This document shows positions 1-12,312 of a stretch of 64,000 nt of DNA, in pieces. The translations under genes were made by a program, and so were the position numbers. The stretch covers positions 992,001 to 1,056,000 of the forward strand of contig NC_056036.1 in NCBI RefSeq assembly GCF_004379255.2, in the 5' to 3' direction. The notes beneath the pieces are model-generated. The model was not told where the DNA came from and made no database searches. It was given only the letters and a program-made list of their open reading frames with translations. Source of the stretch: Salvia splendens (taxonomy: Eukaryota; Streptophyta; Magnoliopsida; Lamiales; Lamiaceae). The stretch's first letter is position 1, and each line of letters opens with the position of its first letter.

Positions 1-1
1 C

Positions 2-1468
2 CGTGAGGAAGCTAGTCCAGCTCGCAGGTCTGAAAAACGGCCTCGGGAGACATCTACCTCCGGTTCTCACGAAGAAGGAACAAGCCACTCCAGGAGAGAT
101 CGCACCGAGTCTTCCCAGCAGCCCGATTTAAATGAAGCTGTCAAGCTGTTCTTGGCCGAGAAGCAGGAGGAGTTCTTAACCTTCCTGCAGAAGAGCCAAC
201 AGCCGGAGAAGACAACGGCGGATTCTCCCTCCTCATCCAGACATGAAAGTCACTACCGCAGTAGTGACGTGTCTTCCAGGAGAAAGAATCCTCAACCCCG
301 ACATGTTCCTGTTCCTCCTCGGTACCGGAACCACAGGAGAACTCCATCTCCTCCGTACCGAAGAGATGTCGGGTTCGCCATGTACGGAGCATTAAAGACT
401 CCGTTCTCGGACGATATCACCCGAACTCCTTTGCCGCGGAACTACCGGACACCGTCAATGACTTATGACGGGTTGGTGGATCCTCATGACTTCCTGGGAC
501 GCTATCAATATAATATGGCGAACCAGGGTCTCAATGAGGTCCATATGTGCAAGCTGTTCCCCGAGCTGCTCATCGGGAACGCCAGAAGGTGGTTCGACAG
601 CCTTCCTCAAGGCAGCATTAGATCCTACCGAGATCTAATGGATGCTTTCCACAGGAGGTTCTTTCAGAAAGCGGAAGCCCGGATCACTTCGGCTCAGCTG
701 CTTTCTATACGTCAAGGTCACGACGAAAAGATCAGCGACTTTTTGACGAGATTCCACAAGGAATGCCTACAAGTAGATGATCTCAATGATCTACTTGTCA
801 TTTCGGCATTCCAAAATGGAATCCTGCCCGGAGCTCTCTACAGAAAGCTCGTGGAATGCAGTCCGCAAACAGCTCAAGAGATGTGGGACATTGCGGACCA
901 GTTCGCCCGTGCCGATGAGGCAGACCGTCGAAAACGGTCTTTAGACAGCTCATCTAGAGGAGACGAAAAGAAGCCCGATCATAGCGACCAGAGGCTTCCT
1001 CGCCGAACTCCTTTTGAAAGAATTCAAAGGGCACCGGTACAAGGCAGATTGGGACCACGTCTCAATCCTGAGAAGCCGCCCGCTCAGTTCGTACCCTTAA
1101 ACAAGTCAAGAGCGGAAATTTTCGAACTACATTCCGATATGTTCGAAAAGCCAAGGCGGATGACGAAATCGGCCGCGCGCCGACCTCAGGATCAATATTG
1201 CTCCTTCCATCAAGACTACGGTCACGATACCGAGGAGTGCCAACATTTGGCTGCAGGTATTGATGCCCTTGTGAAAGCAGGGACGTTAAAAAAATACCAA
1301 AGCAAGCAGCCGAAAAGGAACAAAAAGCAGGGAGGTGCGAACTGCGCTCCTCAGGATCCGAAAAGGCAACGGGATCCCGAAGACGATAACGAGCCGCAAT
1401 ATGATGGAGTAATCCTAACTATTGACGCTCTCCCTGCCGAGAAGACTAAATCGTCTCTGAAGTCATAG
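2..1468 (+). CDS. Gag polyprotein, partial, gypsy element 1
   Basis: The frame is open from the left edge of the window, so the true start lies upstream. The first visible ATG-type start at 152 is internal, because the upstream codons match the N-terminal part of the second element's gag. The protein has a charged, proline- and arginine-rich N-terminus. A retrotransposon gag domain follows, including YDGLVDPHDF and ARRWFDSLP, and then a basic linker. Near the C-terminus is a Cys-His cluster (C-x2-H-x4-H-x4-C at about 1199-1240) that resembles a nucleic-acid-binding knuckle. Gag forms the virus-like particle in the cytoplasm. The frame stops at 1468, just before the pol deletion junction, so no protease follows. 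Confidence 0.85.
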   Translation, partial: REEASPARRSEKRPRETSTSGSHEEGTSHSRRDRTESSQQPDLNEAVKLFLAEKQEEFLTFLQKSQQPEKTTADSPSSSRHESHYRSSDVSSRRKNPQPRHVPVPPRYRNHRRTPSPPYRRDVGFAMYGALKTPFSDDITRTPLPRNYRTPSMTYDGLVDPHDFLGRYQYNMANQGLNEVHMCKLFPELLIGNARRWFDSLPQGSIRSYRDLMDAFHRRFFQKAEARITSAQLLSIRQGHDEKISDFLTRFHKECLQVDDLNDLLVISAFQNGILPGALYRKLVECSPQTAQEMWDIADQFARADEADRRKRSLDSSSRGDEKKPDHSDQRLPRRTPFERIQRAPVQGRLGPRLNPEKPPAQFVPLNKSRAEIFELHSDMFEKPRRMTKSAARRPQDQYCSFHQDYGHDTEECQHLAAGIDALVKAGTLKKYQSKQPKRNKKQGGANCAPQDPKRQRDPEDDNEPQYDGVILTIDALPAEKTKSSLKS

Positions 1469-3913
1469 AGCAGAAAAAGGCTTTTGACGAGCTCAAAAGT
1501 TATTTAGCCGAGCTTCCAATTCTCTCTGCTCCAACAGATGCCGAAGTGATTTTCTTATACTTAGCGGCATCTGATCAAACCATTAGCGCGGTGCTTGTAC
1601 GAGAAGAAGGCCTAAAGCAGTTTCCCATCTACTTTACAAGCCGAGCATTAAGAGGTCCAGAAACAAGGTATCAACCTCTGGAAAAAATTGCTCTGGCGTT
1701 AGTAAATGCAGCAAGGAGACTGCGGCCATACTTCTATGCTCACAAGGTATGCGTCTTAACCGATCTGCCTCTTCGGCAAGTTTTGACCAAGCCAGAAGCA
1801 TCAGGCGGAATCGCCAAATGGGCCATAGAGCTGGGAGAACACTCAATCGAGTACCTACCTCGAAAAGCCATCAAGGGACAAGCCTTGGCAGATTTTCTTG
1901 CAGAGGCCAAGTTCGATCAAGCAATCCCTGTCATTGCCGAACAGAAAAATTCTGCCAATGCCGAACTAGCACAGCCCTTGGAATCCGAAGAAAAGCCGCC
2001 GGACTGCTGGAGCGGATTCGTAGATGGAGCTTCGAATAAAACGGGAAGTGGAGCTGGTATTCTGCTTATCGCTCCCGATGGACACGAGGTAACCTATTCA
2101 CTTCGGTTCTCATTCCCAACCACTAATAACGAAGCCGAATACGAAGCCCTCCTTGCCGGACTCAAGCTAGCGCAAAGTCTGCTCATCAAGTCTCTCAAAA
2201 TCCATTGTGATTCACAAGTCATAGTGAATCACATGTTGGGTACAAGTGAAGCTCGTGACGAGAGAATGAAGAAGTATTTGGACAAAGCGCAAAGCATCAG
2301 CCGAAGTTTCTCCTATTTTCGGATAATCCGCATTCCCAGAGCGGAAAATAGCCGAGCAGATACTTTAAGTAAGTTGGCCTCAGATCCGAGCTCAAAGGCG
2401 GAAGAATTAATGCATCGAAGCATTGATGAAGCCGAGGTACATTCAGTATCCAGCTCGCCGAACTGGATGACGCCGATCTTGCAGTATCTGGATCAAGGAC
2501 AATTGCCCGAGGATAAGAGAGAAGCTCGGAAGATCACGTGCCGAGCACTTCGGTACGAACTTCATGAAGGAGTCCTCTTTAGAAAGTCTTACCTCCAGCC
2601 GTTATTGCGGTGCGTAGGGCCGGAAGAGACGGACTACATCCTCAGAGAAGTTCATGAAGGATCGTGCGGTAGCCACATCGGAGCCAGAGCTTTAGCTAAA
2701 AAAGTTCTGAGATGGGGATATTATTGGCCAACCATGGTACAAGAGGCAGTGCAGCTCGTCAAGACATGCCCGAAGTGCCAAATCCATGCAAATATCCCAA
2801 GGATGCCGCAGACCGATCTATCCACTATGCAAAGCCCTTGGCCTTTTATGCAATGGGGTATAGACATAGTAGGACCACTACCACAAGCTCCTCGGCAAAT
2901 AAAATTCCTAATCGTTGGCGTGGACTACTTTACGAAGTGGGTGGAAGCTGAACCATTAGCTACGATAACGAGCTCGAAGGCATTGGATTTCGTCTGGAAG
3001 AACATAGTGTGCCGATTTGGCATACCCCACATCCTCATTTCGGATAACGGGACTCAGTTCACCGACAAGACGTTCAAGAATTGGTGCCAAGAGCTGAATA
3101 TTCAACAGCGGTTCACTTCGGTCTCTCATCCACAAGCAAACGGACAAACGGAGGTAACAAATCGTATCCTGGTGAAAGGGTTAAAAGCTCGGTTAGAACA
3201 AGCCAAAGGACTGGGTAGAAAATCTCCCTCAAGTCCTATGGTCCTACCGAACTACACCCACAACCTCCAACGGTGAAACTCCGTACAGTCTTGTGTACGG
3301 CACTGAAGCCGTGATTCCGGTGGAGATCGGCATACCCAGTCCCCGAACTCTAAATTTCTCAGCAGAAATGAATGACGACGGACTGAGAGCCGAGCTAGAT
3401 CTTGCCGAAGAAAGAAGAGAATTGGCATGCATAAAAGCAGCCAAGTACAAGGAGCAAGTAGCCCGGTATTACAACCAAAGGGTGAAGAAGCTGCAATTTC
3501 AAGTGGGAGATCTCGTCTTGAGAAACAGCGAAGTAAGCCGAGCAGAAAAGCTGGGCAAGCTCGAACCCACATGGGAAGGTCCGTATCGGGTGTCAGAAGT
3601 CCTCGGCAAAGGGTCTTGCAAATTAACTCACATGTCAGGAGAACAGGTACCCCGAACATGGCACATTCCCAACCCTCAAAAAGTTCCATTTGTAAGAGAC
3701 AGTCCGGTCAGTCAGTCTTTGTGCTTGTCTTTTTTATTTGTCTATGTGCGTTTTGTCTGTGTGCGTTTTGTCTGTCTATGTGCGTGTCGTCTCTTACAAA
3801 TGTTACTGAGGTATCTTGTTCTTCGAAGGCTGATCCCCTTCTTAGAACATATACAAGCCAACGATTGTGAGTCAAAGCTTCTAAAGAGGATACAAGACCA
3901 CAATTCAGCTTAA
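1450..3913 (+). pseudogene. pol remnant: RNase H, second RNase H and integrase; protease and RT missing
   Basis: The frame opens after a TAA at 1447 and starts within the end of reverse transcriptase. The gypsy-type RNase H follows (LYLAASD ... TDLPLRQVL), then a second RNase H with the acidic residues FVDGAS, EAEYEALL, CDSQ and ADTLSKLA. The integrase has an H-H-C-C zinc module (CPKCQIH at about 2766-2786), then a D-D-E core with GIDIVGP, SDNGTQF and an E in the NGQTEVTN block. Around 3205-3215 the frame shifts by one base: the upstream frame stops at 3276, while the integrase tail (VYGTEAVIPVEIG, then the GPY-type EGPYRV) continues in another frame to 3913. It cannot encode a working polyprotein. 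Confidence 0.88.
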
Positions 3914-4203
3914 ACAAGCAGTTCGTCTGAAACGAGCTGCAAGCTAACGATTGTGAGTCCAAGCTTCTAAAGAGGATACAAGACCACAATTCAGCTTAAA
4001 CAAGCAGTTCGTCTGAAACGAGCTGCAAGCTAACGATTGTGAGTCCAAGCTTCTAAAGAGGATACAAGACCACAATTCAGCTTAAACAAGCAGTTCGTCC
4101 GAAACGAGCTGCAAGCTAACGATTGTGAAGTCCAAGCTTCTAAAGAGGATACAAGACCACAATTCAGCTTAAGAATCAAGCACTCCGTCTGAAACGAACT
4201 GCA
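3860..4203 (+). repeat. Four tandem copies of an 86-bp repeat in the gypsy 3' region
   Basis: Copies begin at about 3860, 3946, 4032 and 4118, each opening with AACGATTGTG and containing CTTCTAAAGAGGATACAAGA. The first three units are nearly identical and the last decays near its end. A related array with an 89-bp period lies at 48923-49180 in the second element. No protein is implied; the array sits between integrase and the 3' LTR. Confidence 0.9.
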
Positions 4204-4382
4204 ACAAAAGTCCGATTCACGCGATAAAACTTGCCTGAATTAGGACAAGGGAAAGTCCGATCCACGCGATAAAACTCGCCGAATTAGGACAAGGGAAAGT
4301 CCGATCCCCAAATTAGGACAACGGAAAGTCCGATCCGAGCGACAAAACTCGCCAAATTAGGACACAAACCAAGTCTGGTCAA

Positions 4383-4770
4383 AGATGTTTATTTCATCAG
4401 ACCAAAGACGAGTCCGGTCAAAGATGTTTATTTCATCAAACCAAAGACGAGTCCGGACAAAGATGTTTATTTCATCAGACCAAAGACGAGTCCGGTCAAA
4501 GATGTTTATTTCATCAGACCAAAGACGAGTCCGGACAAAGATGTTTATTTCATCAAACCAAAGACGAGTCCGGTCAAAGATGTTTATTTCATCAGACCAA
4601 AGACGAGTCCGGTCAAAGATGTTTATTTCATCAGACTAAAGACGATTCCGGTCAAAGATGTTTATTTCATCAGACCAAGGACCAAGTCCGGTCAAAGAAG
4701 TTTACTTCATAAGACCAAGGACCAAGTCCGGTCAAAGAAGAGTTTACTTCATAAGACCGAGGACAAACAT
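4383..4770 (+). repeat. 39-bp tandem repeat array, gypsy element 1
   Basis: About eight copies of a 39-bp unit containing AGATGTTTATTTCATCAGAC start every 39 bases from 4385 to 4658. Degenerate copies of related length (GTTTACTTCATAAGACC) follow. Because 39 is a multiple of three, the array stays open as a 13-residue repeat peptide on this strand; I treat that as a by-product. Before it, 4204-4380 holds shorter irregular repeats containing AAAGTCCGATC and GCGATAAAACT. Confidence 0.9.
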
Positions 4771-4852
4771 CAACTTACCCCGCACCTTTATCCAGAATGC
4801 CGAAGTGACTCGCTTCGCCGAAGTGATTCACTTCGCTTTTCGGGGGGGGTAG

Positions 4853-5530
4853 TGATGGAGTACGGACTAAACAAGCCCAATAGCAGTGACAGCCCATCAG
4901 CCCAAAGCCCAAGGAAGAGTATCAGTTCGGCATTACCAAAGAGTTCGGCCCCAGCCTACAGCTCGGTACAAGCCGACCAATCAGTTCGGCATTACCAAAG
5001 AGTTCGGCCCCAGCCTACAGCTCGGTAAAAGCCGACCATTCAAGCTCTACTCTCAGATCGGCAAAAGCTGCTCGGCAATAGTTCAGCAGTTCGGTCTCAG
5101 TATTCGACCGAACTGGGAGATAGTGGACTCATGCAGAACCTCCACGACCTCCACTACACCCACGATCTATTTAGTGGTGTCAAGCAGTCATTAACTCATG
5201 CAGGATAGTGGACCCATGCAAGATCGCCACGATCTCCACGACATCCACTACCTAGTAAATGGTGCTGCATGCCACGATCTTGGTTCAATGTATAAATAGA
5301 ACCTAGATCAGATAGATAGGGTTAGACTCTCTCGCTCTCTAGAGATAAAAATATAAAATAGCAAGTCTGTATTTGTAAGCTGTAGAAAACAGATCAAGCA
5401 ATACAACTCTGCCCTCCTTTCTTCCCGTGGACGTAGATTTACCTCAGTAAATCGAACCACGTAAATTCTCTGTGTCGTGATCCGTATTTTTACTTGCATT
5501 TATCACCATCAAAAATTCGCCGATTCATCA
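4853..5530 (+). repeat. 3' LTR of gypsy element 1
   Basis: It starts TGATGGAGTACGGAC immediately after a G-rich polypurine tract and ends at GATTCATCA. About 678 bp, it aligns along its length with the 555-bp LTRs of the second element. It is longer partly because of a 59-bp tandem duplication (copies from 4922 and 4981, each with CAGTTCGGCATTACCAAAGA). A TATA box (TATAAATA at 5291) is followed by the conserved R/U5 region with CCCGTGGACGTAGATTTACC. The LTR ends 219 bp before the ADH start codon. Confidence 0.88.
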
Positions 5531-5749
5531 GTAAGCTTTTTCACCAAGGTATCCAAATTGGGATTTGATTGTGCTTTCCAATTCTTCATTTCTTGATTTT
5601 CTCCCATTCTCTTTTTAATAACCGCAATGCAACATAGTGCTTCCACGTACCACCTTTATAAATTATAACTACTCCTTACTATATATATATTCATACCTTC
5701 AAGATTCATCTACACCGATCAGAACTTATCAATCAAGAAAAAGAAAAAA

Positions 5750-8007
<2,258 letters not shown>

Positions 8008-9010
8008 TCGAGCTTCGAATATCAATAAATTAAATAAACAATGTCTCAGAATGTACTCTTATAAAATGTCTCTTATGTGTAGTTTAACTATAATAAACAT
8101 GAGATTTTGTTGCCCAAGTCTTCCGATATTAAAAGGATGTAGTTACAAAATGGTTTTAACATCAGATCATGATTAAGTATACATATCAAGAATTTTACTA
8201 AATTATTTTGAAAATAAAATAAGAAAATATTATAAGTAAATCAATTTGGTTATTGAAAATTAGGTCCTCATAGTCATAGATATAAGTTGTGAAAATTGAT
8301 TGGGCTAGACCCACATAAACTAAGTTGTGAAAAACACAACATAGGCTGTATATTATTACTATAGCGTTGTACATGATATCTTGTTAATTAAAATTTTCCA
8401 ATAAAATAGATCTACAATTATTTCTATGCTAGTAATAATAATAGTAGTACTATATATCACAGTATATACCGTTTTTCTTAAAGCTTATTATATTACAGTA
8501 ACAATATATAATTGTATACTATTAGGAAAATGATATTGTTATCATGCCAAAATTTACTGGTATAGTATCATACTTTACCAAAAATGCCGAGAGTCAAGAT
8601 TTTTAATTTTTTTTATTAATACGGTAAGGATGATATATTGATTTTTCAGTGTTCTCTGTCACCCCTAAATCCCAAGTACAAAGTTTGGGTCGTCTTTAAA
8701 CTTAATATTGCAATTAATCCTTAGAAACAAATAAAAATGAAAAACACACAACATATTTACATTATTTTGTTCACATCCGACTTAAAATTTTGAACATAAA
8801 GTTGAAAATGGCATTTAGAGAAGGAACGAGAGAATTGTAACTGAAAGACTATTGTGTTGAAAATGAAGATAGAGATGTTTATGTCAACAAACATCATTAA
8901 ACTCAAAAGACTAATGAATGCCATCCGTACGTTACATTTACACTACCCAAAAATAAGAGGAAATGAAAAATAAAGTGGTGATGAAACAATGCAGTCATAG
9001 TATAATATTC
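8008..9010. other. Intergenic AT-rich DNA downstream of ADH
   Basis: After the ADH stop there are likely polyadenylation signals (AATAAA-type runs, as near 8022 and 8090). I see no coding potential. From about 8341 the sequence matches the stretch starting near 16731, marking the left edge of the 8.4-kb tandem duplication. Confidence 0.6.
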
Positions 9011-9242
9011 GTGCACGGGGGCGGACACGGAAAAATGTAACATTAGGGGTTATATATTCAAATTTTGTATGAGATAATAATTTTTCTATATTTTATTATT
9101 TTGGTGGGGGCTTTTACACTTTATTTTACACAAAATACTAACAAAATCATAATATTATATAGCTAAAATAATGAAAAAAATTAGTTGGGGAAGGGCTTAA
9201 GCCCCTCCTTAATCATATGTGTGTCCGCCCATGTCCGTGCAC
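9011..9242. mobile_element. Possible MITE with GTGCACGG termini
   Basis: The left end GTGCACGGGGGCGGACACGG and the reverse complement of the right end (GTGCACGGACATGGGCGGAC) form an imperfect inverted repeat around about 190 bp of AT-rich DNA. I found no clean target duplication, so the class is open. Part of the interior (GGGCTTAAGCCCC) resembles pieces near 14910 and 22705. Confidence 0.4.
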
Positions 9243-9267
9243 GTAGAAGGGAATTGAAAAAAAAGGT

Positions 9268-9331
9268 AATGAAACGGTGCAATTTTGTGCACATCACATA
9301 TTGTGCACAAAACTGCACATTCAATGATCCT
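9268..9331. mobile_element. Small inverted-repeat element (GTGCAATTTTGTGCAC family)
   Basis: The inverted arms GTGCAATTTTGTGCAC and GTGCACAAAACTGCAC flank about ten bases, followed by ATGATCCTTTCC. Relatives occur at about 9500-9560, 10037-10085, 17767-17835 and 18928-18981, always near MYB fragments. The outer sequence GGAAAGGATC also matches the ends of the 172-bp MITE at 23187. These look like decayed copies or termini of one MITE/MULE family. Confidence 0.45.
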
Positions 9332-9567
9332 TTCCAACAAACCTCATTAAAAAACAAATCATCTATACATTACATTTACACTAACAAACCTAATTAATAG
9401 ACAAATGAGACAACGAATGTCATCAATAAATTACACTAACCTCGTTAAAAGACAGACAAATGGGGTAATCTATACATTACATTTACACCGACCCCATCTC
9501 GGGAAAGGATCCTCTACTGTGGAGTCATCCTATGTTGTGCACAAAACTGCACCGTTTTCGTTACTTT

Positions 9568-9785
9568 TGCTCAAGCTCCAAATGATATCGGGTACCAATG
9601 GATACCCTAATCAACTGGGTGGTTCACTCGAGATCACAGGCCACCCGACTCCTTCATATGGGACTGTTGGGAATAGCACAAGTGCAGCAATGCAAGATAT
9701 TGGCGTGCTTGCTGATGGTCAATATGATATCGGTTCTAGCACCGAAATCATGGATGATCTGAATCTCCCTCATTTTCTGGATTGA
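9568..9785 (+). pseudogene. Inverted C-terminal fragment of the DIV-like MYB gene
   Basis: Translation of this plus-strand stretch ends in GYPNQLGG ... GHPTPSYGTV ... DIGSSTEI ... PHFLD and a stop. It matches the C-terminus of the minus-strand MYB gene at 10878-12312. The 3' non-coding sequence that follows (9786-10000) also matches the reverse complement of 10690-10877. Only the last roughly 70 codons are present, with no MYB domain and no start. It is most like the unit-2 version of the C-terminus (GNSTSAAMQDI). It is bracketed by GTGCACAAAACTGCAC-type sequences, so it may have been carried by a transposon. Confidence 0.8.
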
Positions 9786-10877
9786 AATGGTTGTGAGGAA
9801 GTTAATAAATTTTCCTTTTGGAAAACCCTACTTTTCATGGCTAATAACTATTTTCATGGCTAATGTCTACAATGTTTTATCTTCTTTAATAAAGTTCATG
9901 TGCTTGGTTATAACTCCTTCGCCATCTTCATTTTCTTTTTTGTTTTTTGTTTGCTTAGAGATTATACTTTAAGATGAAATAAACGTGAATATGTTAGTGT
10001 AGATGTAACGTATAGGTGACATTTATTTATTAGAAATGATCTTTTACTGTGCAATTTTGTGCACAATAGCAGCACAAAACTGCACTGTTCATTACTTTTT
10101 TTATTAAACTTATTTCTACATGTACAAATATGGCCTGATGGCTGCACCGATTCATCATCACTTTTTTTTTCATTTCCTCTTATTTTTTTGGCATATGCGT
10201 TAATAAAAAATAGTTGTTGCATCAATAAAAATAGTTGTTCTAATTTGTGTATTGTTTAACACTTTTACTATTTTAGTGTTTATATAATTAAAAATTATTA
10301 TTAAATTTATTTGCATGTGCACTAAAATTGTGTTATATTTTACTCATATTCCTTTATATGCATTATGGAGTATAACGTGTTAGGATGGTTTGGGGACTAC
10401 AATAACGAGAAATTGTAAACTGATAAATGAGAAATATTTAGTAAGGAAAAAATCATGGATCGGACTACAATAACGAATATCTATGTATACATTAAATGAA
10501 TTATTGCATAATATAAAAATGAAAATAAAATATCGCAATAAGCTTAGTTTTGAAAATTTGAGAAAACTAATATGCTTATGAAATCACACAATTATATTAT
10601 TTATATGACATTTTTATATTATTTTTGTAAGGATTATAAAATTTAAAAAGAAATTTGAATAAAACATTGCACAATTTTGGTACACATAAAACACTAACAT
10701 GTTCACATTTATTTCAACCATAAGTGTAATCTCTAAGCAAATAAAAACAAAGAAAGAAGATGAAGGTAGAGGAGTTATAACCAAACACATTAACTTTATC
10801 AAAGAAGATAGAAACATTATAGACATTAGCATGGAAATAGTATTGTGGAAAGTTTATTACACTTCCTCACAAGCATT
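9786..10877. other. Non-coding DNA with inverted copies of the MYB 3' flank
   Basis: The left part (to about 10000) is the 3' flank of the inverted MYB fragment and the right part (about 10690-10877) the 3' UTR of the full gene. They are inverted copies of each other. A GTGCAATTTTGTGCAC-type piece lies at 10048. The centre is AT-rich with no gene. Confidence 0.6.
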
Positions 10878-12312
10878 TCAATCCAGAAAATGAGGGAACA
10901 AAGACAGATCCAAATCATCTAGAGTTTCGGTGTCAGAACCAATATCGAGTAGACAATCAGCAATCACGTCAATGTCTTGCACTGGTGCACCTCTTCTACG
11001 CCCAACCATCCCAGATGGAGTCGGGTGGCCTGCGATCTTGAGAGAACCAGATGGGGGGCCCAGTTGATTAGGGTATCCAGACAGCAGTTGATACCCGATA
11101 TCCTTGGGAGCTTCATTAGGGCACCCAGACAGCAGTAGCTTCCCAGCATCAGATGGAGCTTTCTTTGGCCTAATCAGCAATTGGCTCTCGTTACATGCAA
11201 GAGCTTTCTTTTTCTGGGGATACCTTGCCCCCATCATCGGCTTGTTTCCATCAGTACTCGAAGCGTTTTTAGGGCGCCCGCGCTTCCCAGAAGCATTACC
11301 TGAAGCTCCCATGGCGGATCCAGGCAGCAGTTGGGTTCCAGTATGCGCTGCTGCTTTCTCAGGATTTCCAGGAAGTAATTCTTCGGTTCCAGCTGTAGAA
11401 GACTCTCCCTTGCAGCATTCAGGCATGCAGCTTGCCGTTGCCTTCTCGAAGGGTAACAATTTCTCGGGTTTCAGAGTTGTGATATCATAAATACTGAGCC
11501 TTTTACCCTCTTTCTTAGTCGAACTCAGCCTTCTGTAGTACTTTTGAGCATGGCTTGCAACTTGGGTACTTGATCTAGTATGCACACAATATTCCGAAAT
11601 GTTCTTCCAAGAACCCTTACCGTACTTCTCCAAACCATCTAGAAATTGCCTGCAACAAACACAGAATTTGTGGTCATTTCATTAGTTGAACCTGTTCCAA
11701 CAAACGATGCTTCTCAAATATGCATTATTTCAGTTTTTATCAGAATCAAAATGTAATTTTATAAGTGAAGATGCAGAACATGATTATATGAGGCCATGAC
11801 TTGGCTATGATGAATGCCTTTGGACAGGCAATGCCTTTCAACAGGCGTGACATTGAGAAAAATTGTACATTAGGCACATCAACAGTATAAAGCACTTAGC
11901 GATCTTGGCAAAAATATAATATGTCTTCATGCAAGTAAGCTGTGCTAAACGCTCTTTACCTGTGTTCCTCTTCTGTCCAATGGGCCCCTCGTGTAGCTTG
12001 CTCTGACTTCAGCTTCTTCTCTTCTAGAACATCGCCTTTTGTCGAATAAATGGACAGAGGCATCTTGCCAGACTCAAAAGCCATCAAACTTAAGGCTTCA
12101 TAGTGAAGTTTTAGATCTTGAACTGTTTTCCCAGGAACTGCCAATGTGATCTTATCCCACATATCAGCATGATTATAGTGGGTAAAGAGAGCAATCTCGA
12201 ATGCCTTGTCCTCCTCCCTTGTCCAATCCAAAGATGTGCGTGCATCCTTCGATGCAGCACCATCCACCTCCATCGTCCAGAAGCAGTTGTTGGATGTCCG
12301 ATCTGAATTCAT
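10878..12312 (-). CDS. DIVARICATA-like MYB transcription factor, two exons
   Basis: The gene encodes a nuclear DNA-binding protein of the DIVARICATA/I-box-binding MYB family. Exon 1 runs 12312-11960 and exon 2 11649-10878; the join is in phase and gives 374 residues. The first MYB repeat spans about residues 25-75 (LDWTREEDKAFE ... MWDKI ... LKLHYEAL). The second spans about 109-160 (HWTEEEHRQFL ... YGKGSWKNIS ... VASHAQKYYRRL). The family signature is normally SHAQKYF; Tyr replaces Phe here. KRGRPK (240-245) resembles an AT-hook. The long C-terminus holds degenerate repeats containing LLPG/LLSG and ends in an acidic tail. In DIV proteins the first repeat binds DRIF co-factors and RADIALIS competes for it. 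The gene belongs to unit 1 of the tandem duplication. Expression is not testable from sequence. Confidence 0.88.

Larger units (their letters stand above)
1..5530 (+). mobile_element. Ty3/gypsy (Tat-like) LTR retrotransposon, 5' end outside window, internally deleted
   Basis: The internal region and 3' LTR of a gypsy element lie here; the 5' LTR is to the left of the window. The order is gag, RNase H, a second cellular-type RNase H, integrase, tandem repeats, a polypurine tract at 4841-4849 and an LTR. Two RNase H domains in a row are a known hallmark of the Tat lineage. Protease and reverse transcriptase are absent: gag ends at 1468 and the sequence passes directly into the tail of reverse transcriptase and RNase H. 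A frameshift in integrase further disables it. It belongs to the same family as the element at 46632-53703, with matching gag, LTR and tandem repeats, but carries a different deletion and no antisense gene. Confidence 0.93.

Noticed and set aside
3860..4203. Regular direct repeats that could suggest a CRISPR array
   Set aside because: The units abut without unique spacers, lie inside a retrotransposon, and the genome is a plant.
4385..4639. Open frame encoding a 13-residue repeat (MFISSDQRRVRSK pattern), also at 49473-49760 and on the opposite strand
   Set aside because: It is a side effect of a 39-bp tandem repeat whose length is a multiple of three. It is open on both strands with no start context or domain.
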